Shown one piece after another: positions 41,624 to 50,443 of a DNA stretch of 64,000 bases (position 1 is the first letter of the stretch; each line of letters starts with the position of its first letter). Made by a program: the position numbers and the translations under genes. The stretch is from Halobacillus locisalis (GTDB lineage Bacteria; Bacillota; Bacilli; Bacillales; Halobacillaceae), in contig NZ_JACEFG010000003.1 in assembly GCF_013694105.1 (NCBI RefSeq), positions 372,001 through 436,000 of the forward strand, read 5' to 3'. Under the pieces are notes generated by a model. The model did not search any database, was not told the origin of the DNA, and saw only the letters and a program-made list of their open reading frames with translations.

Positions 41624-41827
41624 ATGGAAAGAGATAGAAAGAATACGAAGCAAGGACTAACCACTCTATCCGTAATCGGGGGAGGGGTGGCAGGATTTGT
41701 CGTCAACGTAGTTTTGAGCATGATGACCGACACCGATATGACGTCCTTCTACGGAATCTCGATATTCTTAGGCGTCATCGTTGGATTGCTATGGGATATT
41801 GCAGAAAAATTGATTGATCAAAACTAA
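41624..41827 (+). CDS. Small two-helix membrane protein
   Basis: 67 residues: basic N-terminus (MERDRKNTKQ) and two helices (about 13-31 and 42-59). Ribosome site TAGGAGG. First of three small membrane protein genes in a row; no family recognised. Confidence 0.55.
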   Translation: MERDRKNTKQGLTTLSVIGGGVAGFVVNVVLSMMTDTDMTSFYGISIFLGVIVGLLWDIAEKLIDQN

Positions 41828-41850
41828 TGAGAACGAAAGGAGACTCTAAC

Positions 41851-42111
41851 ATGACAAAGGAAAAATTCTTCAAGACAATTGCTATCGTCAGTTTCCTCTT
41901 TTGCGTAGCGGTGTGGGTTCCGAATATAGTATTTCAGACCGCAAGTCCATGGTGGATCCTCACGTTTATCGTGGCGCCAATCGGAATCCTCAGTGCAAGC
42001 CTAGTGAAGCATTACCGGCTGATCGTGTCGAACGTCATCATGCTGTTCAGTTTTCCTCTATTCATGTTCGGGGGATATCTTTTGAATTACATAATAGATG
42101 GTAAGCCATAA
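41851..42111 (+). CDS. Small three-helix membrane protein
   Basis: 86 residues from ATG 41851 behind AAAGGAGA; the earlier start at 41827 lacks a ribosome site. Helices at about 7-26, 32-51 and 60-80. No family recognised. Confidence 0.55.
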   Translation: MTKEKFFKTIAIVSFLFCVAVWVPNIVFQTASPWWILTFIVAPIGILSASLVKHYRLIVSNVIMLFSFPLFMFGGYLLNYIIDGKP

Positions 42112-42132
42112 TGGTGAAGGTGGAGAGTTCAA

Positions 42133-42423
42133 GTGCCCTATGTGAAGTTTTTTGTGTATGATTGTTTGATATTCACTCTATTAATCAGTGTAAGTTATAT
42201 CCTTGATGGATACCTCAATGCGCCATTTGACAAAGTTGACGTGTTCGCCATCTTCGTTTCGTTGCCTATTCTTCTGATTCTGGCCGGCCTGTTTACTAAA
42301 ATGTTCCTAGAGTTTGATAGAATGTCCAAAACAGTGAAAGTCATTATTACCGTTCCAGCTTTTATAAATGCCTGCCTCATTGTAGCTCTCATCGGACCTA
42401 TCATGTTTGGGTTCGGTGTTTAA
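42133..42423 (+). CDS. Small membrane protein
   Basis: 96 residues from GTG 42133 behind GGTGGAGAG, three helices (about 5-23, 34-55 and 67-92). Its last codons overlap the degenerate left arm of a family C palindrome. Third in the small membrane protein run. Confidence 0.55.
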   Translation: MPYVKFFVYDCLIFTLLISVSYILDGYLNAPFDKVDVFAIFVSLPILLILAGLFTKMFLEFDRMSKTVKVIITVPAFINACLIVALIGPIMFGFGV

Positions 42424-42441
42424 CACGAGAACCGTCCCCAT
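42424..42441. repeat. Family C half-copy, copy 4
   Basis: CACGAGAACCGTCCCCAT equals the right arm of copies 1-3. The left arm is degenerate and lies in the 3' end of the preceding gene. Confidence 0.75.
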
Positions 42442-42449
42442 AAAAACAC

Positions 42450-42491
42450 CAGCCGCTTCCTCAGAATGCCTGAGGAAGCGGCTGTGTTTTT
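42450..42491. terminator. Bidirectional terminator between convergent genes
   Basis: Perfect 14-bp stem CAGCCGCTTCCTCA (42450-42463) with its complement at 42471-42484, with T-run on the plus strand and AAAAA upstream for the minus strand. Confidence 0.92.
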
Positions 42492-42493
42492 GT

Positions 42494-42784
42494 TCACACG
42501 ATTTGGCTTACATCTGTAATCGATACGATAAATAAAATAAGTGCTGTAATCCCGATCGTGATCGAAGTCCCCAAGACGGCGACCCGCATATTGATGTGGC
42601 TTTTTTCTTTATTCAAATAGATCCCGGCAATCGATATGACCAGTGATACCGTCAAGAGAAAGAACATCAGTGGAACCGATCCCCCTTCACCGCTCATAAT
42701 CGAGAAAAGAATCAGTACAGGAATGATATTCAAAACAATGCCCAGCCAGCTTGCTGCACGTCTGACCCAGATATTATGTATCAT
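42494..42784 (-). CDS. Small three-helix membrane protein
   Basis: 96 residues, helices at about 11-29, 36-56 and 69-91. ATG 42784 follows TAGGAGGG on the minus strand. No family recognised. Confidence 0.6.
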   Translation of the reverse strand: MIHNIWVRRAASWLGIVLNIIPVLILFSIMSGEGGSVPLMFFLLTVSLVISIAGIYLNKEKSHINMRVAVLGTSITIGITALILFIVSITDVSQIV

Positions 42785-42980
42785 TCGACCCCTCCTACAA
42801 AAGTTATAAAAAGATACCCGTAGCGAAAAGAATTTAAACCCATATATTTACATATTAAAATAAATTCTATTTCATTCCTTTTTCGCTACGAATCCTTCTA
42901 TTCCCCGGGTAGAAAAAGCTGAAACTAGGGGGAAAGGACCAGGAAGGCTGATACTCCCTAATGACCCTACCCTCTGTTTA

Positions 42981-43370
42981 CTATTCCTCTTTTACTATCG
43001 TTCCGCTGAACGTATCGTGAGGGAGGACAGCCCCATCTTGTCCCTCAAAATCTCGGCGATTCTTCAAATAAACAATACCACCGATCATGTCGCGGTGAGC
43101 CATGCGTTTGATAATCTGAGCACTACAGGCAGGAGACCCATCTTCGCTTTCAAGCTTCAATCCCATCGCCTTGTATCCGACCGTTTGCCCGCAGCTTCTC
43201 AGTTGAGCATACTCAAGTCCCCAGGCGACAGTCGTCGGAGTAATGAGCGCGTGCACCCATTCTTTCCTCACTTTTTTCCGTAAAAGACATTCCACACCAG
43301 CGGTAACCACGCCCGAAATGGCCAAGTCGATCAGCACCGCTTTTGTCCGTTTCTTCGTCATGGCTTTCAT
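42981..43370 (-). CDS. RDD-family-like protein
   Basis: 129 residues. TKKRTKAVLIDLAISGVV fits the R-x-x-A-x-x-I-D opening of RDD proteins, and GQTVGYKAMGLKLESEDG fits the conserved G-K-T-x-G-x-x-x-x-x-L segment. One to two helices. RDD proteins are membrane proteins of mostly unknown role, some linked to cation exchange in halophiles. This one is shorter than typical and has a long polar C-terminus. Confidence 0.6.
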   Translation of the reverse strand: MKAMTKKRTKAVLIDLAISGVVTAGVECLLRKKVRKEWVHALITPTTVAWGLEYAQLRSCGQTVGYKAMGLKLESEDGSPACSAQIIKRMAHRDMIGGIVYLKNRRDFEGQDGAVLPHDTFSGTIVKEE

Positions 43371-43471
43371 ACATCTTCCTCCTTACCTATCGATATAGTG
43401 TTCTACGTTTTGTCCAATTGATAGGATTCATTTATTAAAAAATAAAGACAGACTTCACGCATTTATATCAG

Positions 43472-43730
43472 ACGACAACTTTCGGTCCGTTATGGTATCA
43501 AGGGTGTGGCATCCTGAGGCGTGTTCTCTACCGTTTTCTAGCTCACGACCACGTAAAACCCTCGAGATAGATTCCCTCTCAGCAGTTTGGATGGCTATCA
43601 ACGTTGAAAAGTGTGGAGAGGAGAGGCATCAAAACGGTTATAGACTCAAATTGACTACAAAAGTGATGTGATAAAGCGGATCTCAGCACTTTTTGAGACG
43701 CCTCCCTGTTAAAACGGTCGAGAGACAACT
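43472..43730. repeat. Family B 52-bp repeat array (locus 1)
   Basis: AAAA-type cores at 43555, 43607, 43657 and 43711 and facing TTT-type cores at 43480, 43534, 43586 and 43690 repeat with steps of 52, 50-52 or 104 bp. Each AAAA core is followed about 31 bp later by a TTTT core, and 21 bp after that by the next AAAA. The cores read AAAACCC, AAAAGTG, AAAAGTG and AAAACGG. This fills most of the gene-free interval 43371-43799. Confidence 0.75.
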
Positions 43731-43751
43731 TTCGTCCAGTTACCACAAACA

Positions 43752-43780
43752 AGAAAAAAGACAGGCACATGGCCTGCCTT
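43752..43780 (-). terminator. Terminator of the tandem dehydrogenase operon
   Basis: AAGGCAGGC paired with GCCTGTCTT (one G-T pair) on the minus strand, followed by six T. Confidence 0.8.
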
Positions 43781-43799
43781 TTACCTTACATATTGTCAT

Positions 43800-44561
43800 T
43801 CAGTCTCTTGAACGGGACACATAAGGATAGATCGGATCCTTCAGCTGGAACTCATACGTTTCACCGTCAACGATGCCGACGACTTTGTCGCTGTCGTACA
43901 GATCCAGCATGAACTGTGCCATTTCTTCCGACGTATGGTACTGCTTGATGTTTTCTTTATAACTGAATTCCTCCATATCCATTGCGCGTTCGGCGAATTC
44001 CGTTTCGGTTGCGGCAGGGGCGAGGACTTTCGCTTTCATCGGGGACCCTGAAGAATCCAATTCTTGAGCCAATCCTTCCGTAAACGCACTAACATAGAAT
44101 TTCGTCGAACAGTACGTGACCGCACCGCCAACAATGGCATAGCCGCCGCCTGACGAAACGTTGATGAGTTGCGTGCCTTCTTTGGAAGCATAGTCACGTG
44201 CAAATAACGTTGATAGAATCGTCAGGGCTTCATTGTTCAAGCGAAGCATCTTTTCAATCTTCGGCAGTTCCTGATCTGGGACCGGATCGAAGTTGCCGAA
44301 TCCGGCATTATTGATAAACGTCTCAAGCTCGTACTCTTTCAGTTGATCATAAAAGTGATAAACTTGTTCGTTCTCAGAAAGGTCTGCGGTCATCAATTGG
44401 ACGTCCACTTCCGGGTGTTGTTCTAGAATCTTATCTTTCAGCTCATTCAGTTTTTCTTCTCGTCGTGCCGTCAGGATCAAATCTTTTCCTCTTTTTGCGA
44501 AAGCAAGCGCGGATTCATATCCGATACCTGAACTTGCTCCTGTAATGACAGTATAGGCCAT
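43800..44561 (-). CDS. Short-chain dehydrogenase/reductase
   Basis: 253 residues. TGASSGIGYESA is the NAD(P)-binding motif, NNAGFGN the N-N-A-G motif and YCSTKFYV the catalytic Y-x-x-x-K. The classical SDR fold of the DltE/YqjQ-like group, substrate unknown. It is closely related to the next gene upstream (tandem duplication). The start is ATG 44561 (MAYTVITG), seven bases after AAGGAGG; the ATG at 44567 is too close. Confidence 0.9.
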   Translation of the reverse strand: MAYTVITGASSGIGYESALAFAKRGKDLILTARREEKLNELKDKILEQHPEVDVQLMTADLSENEQVYHFYDQLKEYELETFINNAGFGNFDPVPDQELPKIEKMLRLNNEALTILSTLFARDYASKEGTQLINVSSGGGYAIVGGAVTYCSTKFYVSAFTEGLAQELDSSGSPMKAKVLAPAATETEFAERAMDMEEFSYKENIKQYHTSEEMAQFMLDLYDSDKVVGIVDGETYEFQLKDPIYPYVSRSRD

Positions 44562-44585
44562 GTTCATTCCTCCTTAATGATTGGA

Positions 44586-45347
44586 TTAGTCAGTTGAACG
44601 GGAGACATATGGATACATCGGATCCTTCAGCTGGAACTCATACGTTTCCCCGTCTACGATCCCGACAACTTTGTCGCTGTCATACAACTCCAACATGAAC
44701 TGGGCCATTTCTTCAGATGTATGATATTGCTTGAAGTTCTCTTCATAACTGAATTCCTCGACATCCGCCGCTTTCCCGGCGAATTCGGTTTCTGTTGCAG
44801 CGGGAGCGAGTATTTTCGCTTTCAACGGCGAACCGTTCGCTTCAAGTTCTTGGGCAAGCCCTTCGGTAAAGGCACTCACGTAGAACTTCGTCGCGGAATA
44901 ACTGACGGCGCCTTCGATGATGTTGTAGCCGAGATTCGAAGACACATTAATCAGTTGTGTTCCTTCTTTAGAGGCATAATCTCTTGCGAATAGGGTAGAT
45001 AATATCGTTAGCGCTTCATTGTTTACGCGCAGCATCTGCTCGATTTTCGGTAATTCCTGATCTTTGATCTGATCGGAGTTGCCGAACCCGGCATTGTTGA
45101 TGAAGGTTTCGATTTCAAAGTCTTTCAATTCCTCATAAAAGCTGTACACTTGCTCATTTTCTGATAAATCAGCGATCAACAGGTGCACCTCAACATTCGG
45201 ATGATTCTCTTGAATGGTGTTTTTCAACCCATTCAGTTTCTCCTCTCGTCGTGCCGTGAGGATCAGGTCTTTCCCTCTACCCGCAAACGCGAGCGCTGTC
45301 TGATAGCCGATTCCTGAGCTTGCTCCTGTAATAACCGTATAAGCCAC
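44586..45347 (-). CDS. Short-chain dehydrogenase/reductase, tandem paralogue
   Basis: 253 residues, the same length as the downstream copy and by eye roughly four fifths identical: TGASSGIGYQTA, NNAGFGN, YSATKFYV. GTG 45347 is chosen because AAGGAGG lies seven bases upstream, exactly as in the second copy; ATG 45350 is too close to it. Only 24 bases separate the copies, so they are one operon. Divergence is concentrated in the loop before the active-site tyrosine and in the region around residue 190, suggesting altered substrate preference. Confidence 0.9.
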   Translation of the reverse strand: MAYTVITGASSGIGYQTALAFAGRGKDLILTARREEKLNGLKNTIQENHPNVEVHLLIADLSENEQVYSFYEELKDFEIETFINNAGFGNSDQIKDQELPKIEQMLRVNNEALTILSTLFARDYASKEGTQLINVSSNLGYNIIEGAVSYSATKFYVSAFTEGLAQELEANGSPLKAKILAPAATETEFAGKAADVEEFSYEENFKQYHTSEEMAQFMLELYDSDKVVGIVDGETYEFQLKDPMYPYVSRSTD

Positions 45348-45535
45348 TTTCATTCCTCCTTGAAAAAATTGCAATCATGTAAGTGTACCCGTTTCCTTGT
45401 TTGGCATAACGCTTGAACACCGAGTGGATGGGTTTCTGTAAGAATCTTATGAACCTGTACGATCCGGTTGTTTCGATTTGCGAAATAGTTTAATATAGAA
45501 AGAATGTAAAAACGTAAACGAAAGGAGGAGACCGC

Positions 45536-47701
45536 GTGCAGCGAATATCTAAACGGCCTTACTGGGTTCGGCGATTCCTTGCATCAGATCCTGGGCGCAA
45601 GCGGTTGATGCAGGCAGGAAAAGCGACGCTCAGCCTGATGTCAGCGGTTTTTACAAGTAATCTATTGTTAGCGTTGCTTGGACAACCCGCTTTGCTGCCA
45701 TCGATTTTGTCCGGGATGGCTGGTTTGATCGGAATCATGGTGGTCATGGATGACACGAAAAAGAAAAAACAGATCACCACATGGCTGCTTGGTGTATCCG
45801 CCATCTGTGGGGTGACACTAGGGGCGTTACTCGCCAATAACGTCATCCTCGTTTCTTCCTTGATGGTCGCCGTGATCTTCTGTGCCTTTTATTTCTCAAG
45901 ATTCGGTAGCCGCTACTTTTCGATGGGCATGATCGGCTTCATGACGGTTTACCTATCCTCATTCCTTAAATTATCACCGGCTCAATTCCCGTGGTTCTAT
46001 CTGACGATTCTCATCGGAATCAGCTATGCGTATCTGTATAATTTCATCCTTTTCAAAGATTCTGCCGAGGTGTTAAGGCGTAGTATGCGTTCGTTTCATA
46101 AACAAGCGAACCTCACATTCGAATTGTTCATCGAGGTGATCGAGGAGCCCGAAACGAGTGAAGCGAGAAGAAAGAAGCTTACCTTGAATGTGCGCAAACT
46201 ACGCGAATATGCGACCAATGTTTCTGCTGATGTGCAGGCACAAGAAACCCGCGACATATGGCCGGGCCTCGAACCTAGACAGCTGAAGTTGTATGTGTTC
46301 GATACGGCGATGCTGGTCGCCACGCTTTCGGGTAGTCTGCAGCGGCTGAAGGAAGATCAAGCTTTTGAGATGTATGAAATCCGCACCTTGCTCATCCGGA
46401 TGATTACGCTTTTGAAAAAGGCAGAAGTGTTGAATGACCGCGTTGAAAACTATAACCTGGCGGAAGCGGAAAAAGTCATGGCATCGCTTCGTGCGTTGAC
46501 CGAAGACCTCTTCAGCCGAACAGAAACGGAAGACTGGCACTATATCATCCGTCGCATCGAAGCGATGGTCTCTCATGTCACCGAGGGAGCGATGGCTGTG
46601 CAATCCTCGATCCGTTCTGTGGAAAAAATCGACGTTGAGATGGAAGTGGAAGAAGAAGAGGAGGAGGCATCCGAAGAAGAGGGCATGAAGCCGACGACGA
46701 AAAAAGCGATTCAATCGTTGATCGCTGGCTCGATCGCCGTCGTGGTCGGCTATCTCATTTCGCCGATTCAGCCCTACTGGGTGTTGCTGACGACATTCAT
46801 CGTCCAGCTCGGAACGGAAACGGTCGGACGGACGTACTTGAAAGGATTCGAACGATCGGTCGGGACCGTGATCGGTGCCGTGATCGGGTTTATTGTCGCA
46901 AGACTCGTGTCCGGGCAATCAGAACTTGAAGTCGCGCTTATCTTCATTGTCGTCTTTTTAGCGTTTTATTTATTGACGGTATCCTATACGCTCATGAGTT
47001 TATTCATCACCATGCTGATCGCGTTCATGTACGACTTGCTTCTTGGTGGTATCAGCTATGAACTGCTCGGGGCCAGGGTGATCGATACGATTGCCGGAGC
47101 GGCCATCGCGCTTGGCGTCTCCGCCTACATTTACCCGACGAAGACGATGGACAAAGTATCGGATACGCTCATCGATTATTTGGATGAACTGGATGTGTAC
47201 GTGAAAGCTTACCTTGAAAGTTTGCAGCAATCCACGCCTGTAAAACCACTGGCTGAGCATGGGTTTGCGTTGGATGAAAAATTGCAGACGCTAGAAGCAG
47301 AAGCGAAACCGATTCTACAAGGACCGGGAGGACGGAAATACTCCGGCCTGCCGCGCAGGGTGACCTTATTCACGGCACTCAACTATTACGCCAAGCACTT
47401 GGTAGCGTCGTCGTATGAAAAAGATTTCCGTTACCCTGAAGATGTGCATCAATGGTTGCAGCAAGTCGAGAAGAAGTTCAGTGACAATATCCAAATCATC
47501 AAAGAATCGATCGAACAGGAACAACCGATTCCACCACTTCATGATTTGCAAGAGGAGCGCAAACAGTTGGAGCGCCACGCGCCTACGCGCGATAAAGGGC
47601 AAGGCGACCTTGTCCACCACTTGTATTACATTTGGAAGATGAATCAGACGTTCCGGTTGTTGAACAGTCCGGCTGTGGAAACGAAAGAAAAGGATCACTA
47701 G
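45536..47701 (+). CDS. FUSC-family membrane transporter
   Basis: 721 residues. Two hydrophobic blocks (about residues 28-175 and 390-545), each followed by a long soluble region, give the YccS/AaeB-like duplicated plan. PYWVLLTTFIVQLGTETVGRTYLKGFERSVGTVIGAVIG is the FUSC signature. An acidic loop (EVEEEEEEASEEE) precedes the second block. Members export aromatic acids or similar compounds. Start GTG 45536 follows AAAGGAGGAG. It may work with the divergently encoded dehydrogenases in handling aromatic or carbonyl compounds; that is inference. Confidence 0.85.
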   Translation: MQRISKRPYWVRRFLASDPGRKRLMQAGKATLSLMSAVFTSNLLLALLGQPALLPSILSGMAGLIGIMVVMDDTKKKKQITTWLLGVSAICGVTLGALLANNVILVSSLMVAVIFCAFYFSRFGSRYFSMGMIGFMTVYLSSFLKLSPAQFPWFYLTILIGISYAYLYNFILFKDSAEVLRRSMRSFHKQANLTFELFIEVIEEPETSEARRKKLTLNVRKLREYATNVSADVQAQETRDIWPGLEPRQLKLYVFDTAMLVATLSGSLQRLKEDQAFEMYEIRTLLIRMITLLKKAEVLNDRVENYNLAEAEKVMASLRALTEDLFSRTETEDWHYIIRRIEAMVSHVTEGAMAVQSSIRSVEKIDVEMEVEEEEEEASEEEGMKPTTKKAIQSLIAGSIAVVVGYLISPIQPYWVLLTTFIVQLGTETVGRTYLKGFERSVGTVIGAVIGFIVARLVSGQSELEVALIFIVVFLAFYLLTVSYTLMSLFITMLIAFMYDLLLGGISYELLGARVIDTIAGAAIALGVSAYIYPTKTMDKVSDTLIDYLDELDVYVKAYLESLQQSTPVKPLAEHGFALDEKLQTLEAEAKPILQGPGGRKYSGLPRRVTLFTALNYYAKHLVASSYEKDFRYPEDVHQWLQQVEKKFSDNIQIIKESIEQEQPIPPLHDLQEERKQLERHAPTRDKGQGDLVHHLYYIWKMNQTFRLLNSPAVETKEKDH

Positions 47702-47726
47702 CGTTCGCGCTCGTGATCCTTTTTTG
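47691..47726 (+). terminator. Terminator of the FUSC gene
   Basis: AGGATCAC (47691-47698) with GTGATCCT (47713-47720) and six T. The stem overlaps the stop codon. Confidence 0.9.
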
Positions 47727-47767
47727 TTTTCAAGATGTTCTGGTCCGTTCTCAAATATGAGCGTGTG

Positions 47768-47887
47768 GGAGGGAAGGGAAAACAGTCCGCTTTCCGCGGG
47801 GAACGCTGAGCCTCCTCAGGCTTCACCCTCCGGGGTCACAGCCTTTTCCATTTTCCCGCAGGAGTCTACCTGTTTTCCCTTCCCTCC
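47768..47887. repeat. 120-bp element with perfect 18-bp inverted ends
   Basis: GGAGGGAAGGGAAAACAG (47768-47785) is the exact reverse complement of 47870-47887. The interior (TCCGCTTTCCGCGGGGAACG...CCTCCGGGGTC...TTTTCCCGCAGGAGTC) is GC-rich and can fold on itself. It resembles the CGCTTTCCGCGGG-type elements scattered between genes in many Bacillaceae. No ORF, so possibly a non-autonomous element or a structured RNA. Confidence 0.8.
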
Positions 47888-47979
47888 ATGCGTTATATTG
47901 GTTGAACGGACCTCAATCAGGAACGTTCCTGAACATAAGGAAGCTCGGGGGTGGGGAGCATGCCTCCTGTGAAAGTGAT

Positions 47980-48140
47980 TTCGGACACTTGGCAGAGTGA
48001 TTCGGATAAGAGACGTGACTTATCGGACATCTCCTCAGCCAATTCTGACAAGTAACACAGTATTTCGGACATTTAGGGATAATTCGGACAAATGATCTGC
48101 GTTTTCGGACATCCACTCTGATAATTCGGACACCCACCAC
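47980..48140 (+). repeat. Family A repeat array, 8 units (locus 3)
   Basis: Cores at 47983, 48004, 48025, 48046, 48067, 48086, 48107 and 48128, with steps of 21, 21, 21, 21, 19, 21 and 21 bp. Same orientation as loci 1 and 2; the 19-bp step again follows four 21-bp steps. Confidence 0.9.
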
Positions 48141-48177
48141 ACCCCCCTGAGCAGCATCACTCTCACGAACCGGCTCC

Positions 48178-48633
48178 TTACAATTCCTTCTCATAACATT
48201 CTACAGGATTGTCATCTACATGATTCATACGGTAGAAGGTGAATCCATGAGATTTCCAAAACACCTTGCCGCGGTCGTTGGTCTCAAGGACCGCGAGTCG
48301 TAATGTTTCGATTCCTCCCTCAACCAGACGCTTTTCAAACGCTTGGTACACGTCTCTTCCTATTCCTTTTCCGTGAACATCACCGCGGATCATCAAGAAA
48401 CCGAGCCACGGGTGTCCGTCTTTCGGATTGTTCGGGAGATAATCGACAAGCGCGACGGGATGATCGTCGATATTCACGATGTAACTTTAGGTTTTGTCCT
48501 GAATAAATTCTTTCCTGACGTCCTCGATCGAACGAGCCGGTTTTCCGTTCTCGAGTTGGTTGTAGGTCGGGTTGGAGTTGTAAATCTCTTGAGCAATATG
48601 TAGGTTGTTTTCTGTAATGGGTTCAAAGATCAT
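48178..48633 (-). pseudogene. GNAT N-acetyltransferase with an in-frame stop
   Basis: From ATG 48633 (minus) 152 codons read MIFEPITENNLHIAQEIYNS ... DVRKEFIQDKT, then TAA at 48487-48489, then SYIVNIDDHPVALVDYL ... GKGIGRDVYQAFEKRL to the normal end. GKGIGRDVYQA is the acetyl-CoA loop of the GNAT fold. A single base change (AAA to TAA) would explain the stop. The C-terminal part has a GTG start in frame but would lack the first strand and helices, so it is probably inactive. Confidence 0.75.
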
Positions 48634-48745
48634 CGTACAGCCCTCCTTTTCCTTCTATTCTATCACTATGTATCGAATTGGATTTATTGGAAAAAATCGA
48701 TATACTGATAAAAAGACTGTATATTCAGAAAAAAGGAGAGTGTCT

Positions 48746-50395
48746 ATGGGGACGGATGTCATTGTTGTCGGAGCAGGGTTGGCTGGTTTGGTGGCGACAG
48801 CAGAACTTGCAGATGCGGGGAAACGTGTGTTGTTGGTCGATCAGGAGCCGGAAGCCTCGTTCGGAGGTCAGGCGTGGTGGTCATTCGGCGGGTTATTTTT
48901 AGTCGATTCTCCGGAACAGCGCAGACTCGGGATAAAAGATTCGAAAGCGTTGGCGTGGCAGGACTGGCTCGGATCCGCCGGTTTTGACAGGGATGAAGAT
49001 GAGGATTACTGGGGCAGGAAATGGGCCGAGGCGTACGTCGATTTTGCCACCTATGAAAAAAGGGACTGGCTACATAATATGGGCATGCGGTTCTTTCCTG
49101 TCGTCGGATGGGCCGAACGGGGCGGGCATCTCGCCGATGGGCACGGCAACTCCGTGCCGCGCTTCCATATCGTCTGGGGAACGGGGCCGGGGATTGTCGC
49201 TCCGTTTGAAAGTAGAGTGCGGCGACATATGAGTGAAGGACGTGTGAAATACTTAGCGAGGCATAGGGTAGACGCGCTCCTGACAGAAGGGGCAGCCGTC
49301 GTCGGCGTCCGAGGTTCTGTACTTGCGCCGAGTACAGCGGAACGTGGTGAGTACAGCAACCGTGATGTGATCAAACAATTCGAGTGCCGTGCTGATGCGG
49401 TGCTCGTTTCAAGTGGAGGAATCGGTGCGAATCTGGATCTCGTCCGCAAGCATTGGCCAGAGCGGTTGGGGCGTGCTCCGGAACGGATGATTTCAGGTGT
49501 ACCTGCGCATGTCGACGGACGGATGCTGTCAATCACCGAACAGGCTGGCGGTAGAATCGTCAACCGTGATCGGATGTGGCACTATACGGAAGGCATCAAG
49601 AATCATACGCCTGTTTGGAGTGAGCATGGTATTCGGATTTTGCCAGGGCCATCTTCGGTGTGGTTGGATGCGGAGGGCAAGAGGTTTCAGGCACCGAATT
49701 TCCCTGGATTCGATACGCTCAGCACACTTGAAGCGATTGGCAAAACGGGCTATGACTACTCGTGGTTCATTTTGACACAGAAAATCATTGAAAAAGAATT
49801 TGCGCTGTCTGGATCTGAACAAAATCCCGATTTGACAGGAAAAAGCATCCGTGACGTGATGAAGCGCGCGTTGCCGGGAGCATCAGCCCCTGTTCAGGCT
49901 TTTATGGACAAAGGCGAGGATTTCATCGTGGCAGACACGTTAGATGAGTTGGTCCAGGGCATGAACGAGTTGGCGGACGATCCGCTTTTGAAGGTGGAAG
50001 ATATAGAAAGACAGGTGAGAGCGAGAGATTACGAGATTGATAATACGTTCACGAAAGATCTCCAAGTGACTGCGATGAGAGGGGCGCGCAACTATGTCGG
50101 GGACAAGCTGATCCGGGTCGCACCGCCTCATAAAATTCTCGATCCGAAGAATGGACCGTTGATTGCGGTGAAACTGAATATCTTGAGCCGTAAAACGCTG
50201 GGTGGACTGCAGACGGATTTGTCAGGACGTGTCCTCGATGAAAACGGTGGAGCCATTGAAGGGTTGTACGCCGCTGGTGAAGCTTCTGGATTTGGAGGCG
50301 GCGGACTGCATGGTTACCGCGCGCTAGAAGGTACGTTTCTAGGTGGATGTCTGTTTACGGGACTAGAAGCGGGGCGTGCAATAGCGAAGCGGTGA
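48746..50395 (+). CDS. FAD-dependent dehydrogenase (KstD/fumarate-reductase-like)
   Basis: 549 residues. VIVVGAGLAGLVATAELADAG at the N-terminus binds FAD; SFGGQAWWSFGGLFLVDSP, the central DAVLVSSGGIGANLDLV and the C-terminal GLYAAGEASGFGGGGLHGYRALEG complete the FAD site of the flavocytochrome c/3-ketosteroid dehydrogenase class. Similar proteins are annotated FAD-binding dehydrogenase; the substrate is unknown. ATG 48746 is chosen since AAAAGGAGAG precedes it and the FAD loop must be N-terminal; the longer frame from 48605 is rejected. Divergent from the GNAT pseudogene. Confidence 0.88.
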   Translation: MGTDVIVVGAGLAGLVATAELADAGKRVLLVDQEPEASFGGQAWWSFGGLFLVDSPEQRRLGIKDSKALAWQDWLGSAGFDRDEDEDYWGRKWAEAYVDFATYEKRDWLHNMGMRFFPVVGWAERGGHLADGHGNSVPRFHIVWGTGPGIVAPFESRVRRHMSEGRVKYLARHRVDALLTEGAAVVGVRGSVLAPSTAERGEYSNRDVIKQFECRADAVLVSSGGIGANLDLVRKHWPERLGRAPERMISGVPAHVDGRMLSITEQAGGRIVNRDRMWHYTEGIKNHTPVWSEHGIRILPGPSSVWLDAEGKRFQAPNFPGFDTLSTLEAIGKTGYDYSWFILTQKIIEKEFALSGSEQNPDLTGKSIRDVMKRALPGASAPVQAFMDKGEDFIVADTLDELVQGMNELADDPLLKVEDIERQVRARDYEIDNTFTKDLQVTAMRGARNYVGDKLIRVAPPHKILDPKNGPLIAVKLNILSRKTLGGLQTDLSGRVLDENGGAIEGLYAAGEASGFGGGGLHGYRALEGTFLGGCLFTGLEAGRAIAKR

Positions 50396-50443
50396 CCCGC
50401 GATCAAAAAAGATATGATAATCTGAAAATAAAAGGGTGTTTAT

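Noticed and set aside
47913-48194. 93-codon minus-strand ORF across the third family A array
   Set aside because: Same cause as above; not supported by a ribosome site or any domain.
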